Part shown: positions 60,230 to 64,000 of the stretch, in pieces
Layout of the letters: each line of letters begins with the position of its first letter
Position numbering within the stretch: the stretch's first letter is position 1
DNA from: Pseudomonas entomophila
Lineage (GTDB): Bacteria; Pseudomonadota; Gammaproteobacteria; Pseudomonadales; Pseudomonadaceae
Length of the DNA: 64,000 nucleotides
Direction: 5' to 3'
NCBI RefSeq assembly: GCF_018417595.1
Contig: NZ_CP070982.1
Location: forward strand, 3,368,001-3,432,000
Made by a program: the position numbers and the translations under genes
Notes under the pieces: generated by a model
The model's database searches: none
What the model was told of the DNA's origin: nothing
Seen by the model: the letters and a program-made list of their open reading frames with translations, nothing else

Positions 60230-60553
60230 TTCCGCGCCTTGACCCGACGCCGGTCGAGGCGTATGGTCCGCCGCGCACTCAAGCATCCCCTCAACAGGAG
60301 CCCCCTGCATTGGACAGTAGCCCCAGTCGATTGCGACAGGCCCACACGGCGAGCTAGTCCGGCAGCGTTCCTGCCACTGTCTCGCCGCACACGGTAGACG
60401 GTGGTTTCCTCCAGCCCTCCACGGCTGAGCATCCCCCTTCCCCTGCAGCGTTGCCATCCGGCATCGCGCGTGGTCCTGCGCATTCCTTGTTTTCAATCGC
60501 GCCGTCTTCAGCCGGCGCAAGTGCGGGCCATTGCCCGCGCAATGGAGTTCGCT
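60230..60553 (+). promoter_or_regulatory. Long structured leader before mgtC-type gene
   Basis: About 320 bp without a gene. Nested hairpins include CGGCGAG/CTCGCCG (60347-60353 with 60381-60387) enclosing GGCAG/CTGCC, and GCGGGC-CATT-GCCCGC (60523-60538) just before the start. Many MgtC-family genes have ion- or translation-sensing leaders, so a cis-regulatory RNA is plausible, but I recognise no known class. Confidence 0.45.
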
Positions 60554-61267
60554 ATGGATTGGAAAATCTTCCTGCTGCGCGTGAGCGTGGCCCTGCTGCT
60601 CGGTGCCGTGATCGGTGCCGAGCGTCAACTGCGCCAGCGCCTGACGGGCCTGCGCACCAACGCACTGGTGAGCACCGGCGCCTGCCTGTTCGTGCTGATG
60701 ACCCAGGCGGTGCCGGGCATGGCGCCCAGCGATGCCTCGCGCATCGCCGCCTACGTGGTGTCGGGCATCGGCTTCCTCGGTGGCGGCGTGATCATGCGCG
60801 ATGGTTTCAACGTACGTGGCCTGAACACCGCCGCCACCCTCTGGTGCACCGCGGCGGTGGGCGTGCTGTGCAGCCTCGGGCTGCTGCTCGAAGCATCGCT
60901 GGGCAGCCTGGTGGTGCTGTGCGCCAACATCCTGCTGCGCGACATCGCCCAGCGCCTGGACCGCCAGGACGTGGTGCCGGCCAGCGAGGTCGAGCAGCGC
61001 TTCGAGGTGCGCATCGTCTGCCGCGCCGAGGACGAGATCCAGGTGCGCAGCCTGATGCTGCACAGCCTGAGCGACCCGGGCCTGCGCCTGCAGTCGCTGC
61101 ACAGCGAGGACCTGGCCGACCCGGCGCGCCTGGAAGTGCGCGCCGAACTGCTTGGCACGCCCCAGGCGCCCACCGCGCTGGAGCGGCTGGTCAGCCGGGT
61201 CAGCCTGGAGAAAGGCGTGAGCTCGGTGCGCTGGCAGTTGCAGCGCCCAGTACTCGATACCGACTAG
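60554..61267 (+). CDS. MgtC/SapB-family membrane protein
   Basis: A 237-residue protein with four to five helices: MDWKIFLLRVSVALLLGAVI, GAERQLRQRLTGLRTNALVS (RTxxLV motif), VSGIGFLGGGVIMRDGFNVR and GLNTAATLWCTAAVGVLCSL, followed by a cytosolic ACT-like tail (about 145-237). MgtC proteins aid survival in low Mg2+ and modulate ATP synthase or transport. The ATG at 60554 has GGAG 6 bp upstream; the ATG at 60542 has none. A structured leader precedes it. Confidence 0.88.
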   Translation: MDWKIFLLRVSVALLLGAVIGAERQLRQRLTGLRTNALVSTGACLFVLMTQAVPGMAPSDASRIAAYVVSGIGFLGGGVIMRDGFNVRGLNTAATLWCTAAVGVLCSLGLLLEASLGSLVVLCANILLRDIAQRLDRQDVVPASEVEQRFEVRIVCRAEDEIQVRSLMLHSLSDPGLRLQSLHSEDLADPARLEVRAELLGTPQAPTALERLVSRVSLEKGVSSVRWQLQRPVLDTD

Positions 61268-61671
61268 CCGTCGCTGCGCAGGTGGCGCTCCCTGAGTTCC
61301 TGGCGCTCCTTGGCTTCGATGCAGAGGGTCGCGGTGGGGCGCAGCAGCAGGCGGCGCAGGCCAATGGGCTCGCCGGTTTCGGCGCACCAGCCGTAGTCGC
61401 CCCGGGCCAGGCGTTCCAGCGCCTGGTCGATCTTGTCCAGCAGCTTCTTCTCGCGCTCCAGCGAGCGCAGTTGCCAGTGGCGTTCCTCCTCGGCGCTGCC
61501 GAGGTCGGCTGCGTCGCTGTGCACTTCCTGCTCGCGCAGGGCGCGGAACTCCTGTTCGATGCGCGCTTGCAGGTCGCGGCGCTGGGCCAGCAGCAGGGTG
61601 CGGAAGAACTGGCGCTGGGGTTCGCTCATGTAGGCGTCGGCGGGTTGGTGTAGCAGCTGGTCTTCGGTCAT
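61264..61671 (-). CDS. dksA2: DksA2, zinc-independent DksA paralogue
   Basis: A 135-residue RNA polymerase secondary-channel factor. Coiled-coil with the acidic tip DAADLGSAEEERHW and the C-terminal globular part with C96-A-E-T99 and C117-I-E-A120. Canonical DksA has CxxC twice and binds zinc; here the second Cys of each pair is Thr or Ala, the hallmark of P. aeruginosa DksA2 (PA5536), which works without zinc. It is last in an operon behind a Zur-box-like site, after the carbonic anhydrase and dihydroorotase genes, a gene group known to be induced by zinc starvation. Confidence 0.9.
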   Translation of the reverse strand: MTEDQLLHQPADAYMSEPQRQFFRTLLLAQRRDLQARIEQEFRALREQEVHSDAADLGSAEEERHWQLRSLEREKKLLDKIDQALERLARGDYGWCAETGEPIGLRRLLLRPTATLCIEAKERQELRERHLRSDG

Positions 61672-61718
61672 GGGGGTTAATCCTGTTTCTTGGGTCTGCT
61701 GCGCAGCCCCGGCTTCAA

Positions 61719-63056
61719 TTACCGGCCATACATCAGGGGCAATCCCTGACAATGCGCTTGCACCCGCCCGTGGTGCCAGGCCAGTTGCCCGGACACCACG
61801 GTGCTGCGCACCACATGGTGGAAACTTCGCGACTGGAACGGCGTCCAGCCGCAACGGGCCAGCACCGGGTCGTCGGCCACCGCGCGCGGCGTGTCCAGCC
61901 GCTCGACCAGGGCAAGGTCGGCCCAATACCCTTCGCGCAAGAAACCACGCTCGCGGATGGCGAACAGCTCGGCTACCGCGTGGCTGGTCTTGGCCACCAC
62001 CTGCGCCATGCTCAATACGCCTTCGCTGACCAGCTCCAACGCCGCCGGCAATGCGTGCTGCACCAACGGCAAGCCGGATGGTGCGCGGCTGTAGCGCTGG
62101 CGCTTTTCTTCCAGCGTGTGCGGCGCATGGTCGGTGCCGATCACATCGATGCGCTGGTCGAGCAAGGCCCGGCGCAAGGCGTCACGGTCGCTGCGGGTCT
62201 TGATCGCCGGGTTGCACTTGATCAGGTGGCCGAGGCTGGCGTAGTCGCCATCGTCGAACAGCAGGTGATGCAGGCACACCTCGGCGGTGATGCGCTTGCC
62301 CGCCACAGGGCCCGGCTGGAACAGTTCCAGTTCGCGGGCGGTGGTCAGGTGCAGCACATGCAGCCGGGTACCGAAGCGCCGGGCCAGCTCGACCGCCAGG
62401 CTGGACGAGCGATAGCAGGCCTCGGCATCACGGATCAGCGGGTGTGCCGCAGGCGGGATGAACTCGCCGTGGTGCGCCTGCCAGCGGGCTTCGTTGTCCA
62501 GGATGCTCGGGGTGTGCTCGCAGTGGGCGAGCAAAAGGGTCGGGGTATAGATGAACAGCTTCTCCAGCACCTGCGGGTCGTCCACCAGCATGTTGCCGGT
62601 GGAGGCGCCCATGAACACCTTGACCCCAGCCACCTCGCGCGGGTCCAGCGCGGCGATGGTGTCGAGGTTGTCGCGGCTGACGCCGAAGTGAAAGCCGTAA
62701 TTGGCCAGCGAACTGGCCGCCGCCCTGCGCTTCTTGTCGGCCAGGGCCTCGAGCGTCAGGGTCGGTGGATGGGTGTTGGGCATGTCCATGAAACTGGTGA
62801 TGCCCCCCGCCACCGCCGCCCGCGACTCGCTGGCGATGCAGCCCTTGTGCGGCGCGCCCGGCTCGCGAAAGTGCACCTGGTCGTCGATCATCCCGGGCAG
62901 CAGCCAGGCGCCCTTGGCATCGATCTCGCACCGCGCCCGGGCGCCTTCCAGGCTACCGCCGATGCGTTCGATCCGGCCATGGCGCACCAGCAGGTCGCCT
63001 TCGAACTCACGCCCTTCATTGACCATGCGCGCATTGCGCAGCAACAGCTCGTCCAT
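61719..63056 (-). CDS. pyrC: Dihydroorotase-family protein (zinc-starvation paralogue, PyrC2-like)
   Basis: A 445-residue cyclic amidohydrolase. The first metal motif is DDQVHFREPG with Gln at position 60 where most dihydroorotases have the first His of HxH. K147 in AGVKVFMGASTG is the carbamylation lysine. LLLAHCEHTPSIL, RLHVLHLTTARELELF and VIGTDHAPHTLEEK supply the remaining ligands. It forms carbamoyl-aspartate cyclisation in pyrimidine synthesis, probably as an alternative enzyme under zinc limitation, as the P. aeruginosa PA5541 paralogue. It lies 2 bp after the carbonic anhydrase gene. Confidence 0.88.
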   Translation of the reverse strand: MDELLLRNARMVNEGREFEGDLLVRHGRIERIGGSLEGARARCEIDAKGAWLLPGMIDDQVHFREPGAPHKGCIASESRAAVAGGITSFMDMPNTHPPTLTLEALADKKRRAAASSLANYGFHFGVSRDNLDTIAALDPREVAGVKVFMGASTGNMLVDDPQVLEKLFIYTPTLLLAHCEHTPSILDNEARWQAHHGEFIPPAAHPLIRDAEACYRSSSLAVELARRFGTRLHVLHLTTARELELFQPGPVAGKRITAEVCLHHLLFDDGDYASLGHLIKCNPAIKTRSDRDALRRALLDQRIDVIGTDHAPHTLEEKRQRYSRAPSGLPLVQHALPAALELVSEGVLSMAQVVAKTSHAVAELFAIRERGFLREGYWADLALVERLDTPRAVADDPVLARCGWTPFQSRSFHHVVRSTVVSGQLAWHHGRVQAHCQGLPLMYGR

Positions 63057-63058
63057 GC

Positions 63059-63619
63059 TCAGAACTCGTTGCGCAGGGCCTTGTAGCCCTGCACCAGGTC
63101 GATGTTGGTGCGCGCCACGTCCTCGGAGAACTCGGCTGCCGAGACACTGACCGGTGGAAACCGGCCCAGGTCGGTATGCGGGCCGATGTGCTCGGTGGGC
63201 GGCACGTAGAAGCGTGCGGGCAGGTCACGGCCATCGACCACCGAGTTGTGCCGCACCACGCTGCCATCGCCAACCTGGCAGTTGAACAGCACGCTGTTGA
63301 AGCCGATGAACACCCGGTCGCCGACCTGGCAAGGGCCATGGACGATGGAACGGTGGGCGATCGAGCTGAACTGGCCGATGCGCACCGCCGCGCCGGACTT
63401 GGAGTGAATGACCACGCCGTCCTGGATATTGGAGTTGGCGCCGATGACGATCGGCTGCATGTCGCCGCAGGCGTCCACCTCGTCGGCACGGATCACCGCG
63501 TAGGGGCCGACGAAGACGTTGTCGTGGATGATCACCTTGCCGCAGATGATCGCGGTCGGGTCGATGTAGGCCGACTCGGCGATGTCGGGGAGATGGCCGG
63601 AGGGGTTTCTGCGGATCAC
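63059..63619 (-). CDS. Gamma-class carbonic anhydrase-like protein
   Basis: A 186-residue left-handed beta-helix (hexapeptide repeat) protein, from GTG (MIRRNPSGHLPDIAESAYID). The three metal-binding His are H72 in GVVIHSKSG, H89 in SSIAHRS and H94 in SIVHGP, the gamma-CA arrangement. P. aeruginosa PA5540 is the same type and is Zur-regulated. AGGA lies about 8 bp before the GTG; longer starts overlap the Zur-box-like palindrome and are rejected. First gene of the zinc operon. Confidence 0.88.
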   Translation of the reverse strand: MIRRNPSGHLPDIAESAYIDPTAIICGKVIIHDNVFVGPYAVIRADEVDACGDMQPIVIGANSNIQDGVVIHSKSGAAVRIGQFSSIAHRSIVHGPCQVGDRVFIGFNSVLFNCQVGDGSVVRHNSVVDGRDLPARFYVPPTEHIGPHTDLGRFPPVSVSAAEFSEDVARTNIDLVQGYKALRNEF

Positions 63620-63653
63620 GGGAGAAGTCCTGAGGGAGAGAAGACGAACAATT

Positions 63654-63666
63654 GTTATATTATAAC
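63654..63666 (-). promoter_or_regulatory. Zur-box-like palindrome
   Basis: GTTATATTATAAC is a perfect 13-bp palindrome 35 bp upstream of the carbonic anhydrase start, matching the core of the GTTATANTATAAC Zur operator. On the minus strand it contains TATAAT, a perfect -10. Repression by zinc-loaded Zur is inferred from this and from the operon content. Confidence 0.85.
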
Positions 63667-63691
63667 GTTCAATTCGCAAGCACCCGTGTCC

Positions 63692-63779
63692 TCTGTAGGA
63701 GCGGCTTCAGCCGCGATGAAGGCACTGCGGTGCCTGGCACCCGCCCGGCGGGTGATCGCGGCTGAAGCCGCTCCTACAG
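63692..63779. repeat. REP inverted pair
   Basis: TCTGTAGGAGCGGCTTCAGC and its inverse ending GCTCCTACAGG, between the zinc operon promoter and the GNAT gene. Confidence 0.9.
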
Positions 63780-63878
63780 GGGGGGCGAATCAGCTCAATT
63801 GCGTGCCTGCGAACATCGGCCACTCGCTTTGCGGCACAATCGCCAGGCAACCCCGTGCCCACGTAGCGAGTACCGTTC

Positions 63879-64000
63879 ATGACCATCCGCCCCACCCTCA
63901 CCCGGGATCTACCCCTGCTCCCCGCCCTCGAGCGCTCCGCCGCCCAGGCGTTCAGGCAATACCCTGCCCTGGCCTGGCTGGCTGACAGCGACGTGATGGA
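63879..64000 (+). CDS. GNAT-family acetyltransferase, N-terminal fragment
   Basis: The first 40 codons before the right edge: MTIRPTLTRDLPLLPALERS then AAQAFRQYPALAWLADSDVM. The opening IRPxxxxDLPxLxxLExxA is typical of GNAT N-acetyltransferases. The acetyl-CoA site lies outside the window, so the call rests on the start only. Confidence 0.7.
   Translation, partial: MTIRPTLTRDLPLLPALERSAAQAFRQYPALAWLADSDVM

Noticed and set aside
60230..60553. yybP-ykoY or other named riboswitch in the mgtC leader
   Set aside because: The conserved bases of known classes could not be found by eye; only generic hairpins are supported.
13383..63779. Possible CRISPR array from repeated CTGTAGGAGCGG units
   Set aside because: The units are scattered over 50 kb as inverted pairs between genes, which is REP structure; there are no short regular direct repeats with unique spacers and no cas genes.

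Overview
The window is about 64 kb of high-GC chromosomal DNA from a Pseudomonas, most likely of the P. putida group. The evidence is the gene content (pobA/pobR, hppD, a full hpa meta-cleavage set, DUF3077-type small proteins) and the repeated extragenic palindromes with the core CTGTAGGAGCGG..TTCAGCCGCGATC, which are typical of that group. No rRNA, tRNA, CRISPR array, complete insertion sequence or prophage was seen.

Left part (1-24.9 kb): a cut LysR gene, then 4-hydroxybenzoate hydroxylase pobA divergent from an AraC-type pobR, a membrane-anchored TPR protein, a hybrid histidine kinase, a cytosine-deaminase-like enzyme, a DJ-1/PfpI protein, hppD (tyrosine catabolism), an EAL phosphodiesterase, RarD- and TerC/CBS-type membrane proteins, a LysE exporter, the 23S rRNA modification enzyme rlhA, several regulators, and a cobalamin-riboswitch-controlled ABC importer followed by a two-component system.

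Middle (25-35 kb): an accessory stretch. It holds an orphan 1556-residue Rhs toxin whose AT-rich C-terminal tip is followed by a small AT-rich putative immunity gene, several small Pseudomonas-specific proteins, a stand-alone ClpP-like protease, a KGG stress protein, and a Bcr/CflA drug exporter co-transcribed with its TetR repressor behind a promoter whose core is a 10-bp-arm inverted repeat.

Core of the window (34.9-56.9 kb): a continuous aromatic amine and 4-hydroxyphenylacetate island. hpaR, hpaA and hpaG1G2E-D-F-H-I encode the homoprotocatechuate meta-cleavage pathway. An FAD amine oxidase, a cupin, a FeaR-type regulator, an APC permease, an aldehyde dehydrogenase, a LuxR-type regulator, a MoaF protein, two SDRs and an outer-membrane porin would feed it from tyramine- or dopamine-like amines. 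The 4-hydroxyphenylacetate hydroxylase is not the usual HpaBC but the two-component Acinetobacter-type C2/C1 enzyme, whose reductase carries a C-terminal MarR-like domain. Two operator families can be read by eye: TTAA-NAYA-TTAA next to hpaR and hpaG1, and a tandem 19-bp element (YGGCRG-N6-KCAAGA, repeated at 21-22 bp) upstream of the oxidase, permease, aldehyde dehydrogenase and porin genes but not the hpa genes.

Right part (56.9-64 kb): a Dyp-type peroxidase, a BASS-family symporter, a carotenoid/sterol hydroxylase-like protein, a methyltransferase that seems to have lost an internal segment, an MgtC-family protein with a structured leader, and a zinc-starvation operon (gamma carbonic anhydrase, dihydroorotase paralogue, zinc-free dksA2) behind a perfect Zur-box-like palindrome. 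The last gene, a GNAT acetyltransferase, is cut by the window edge.
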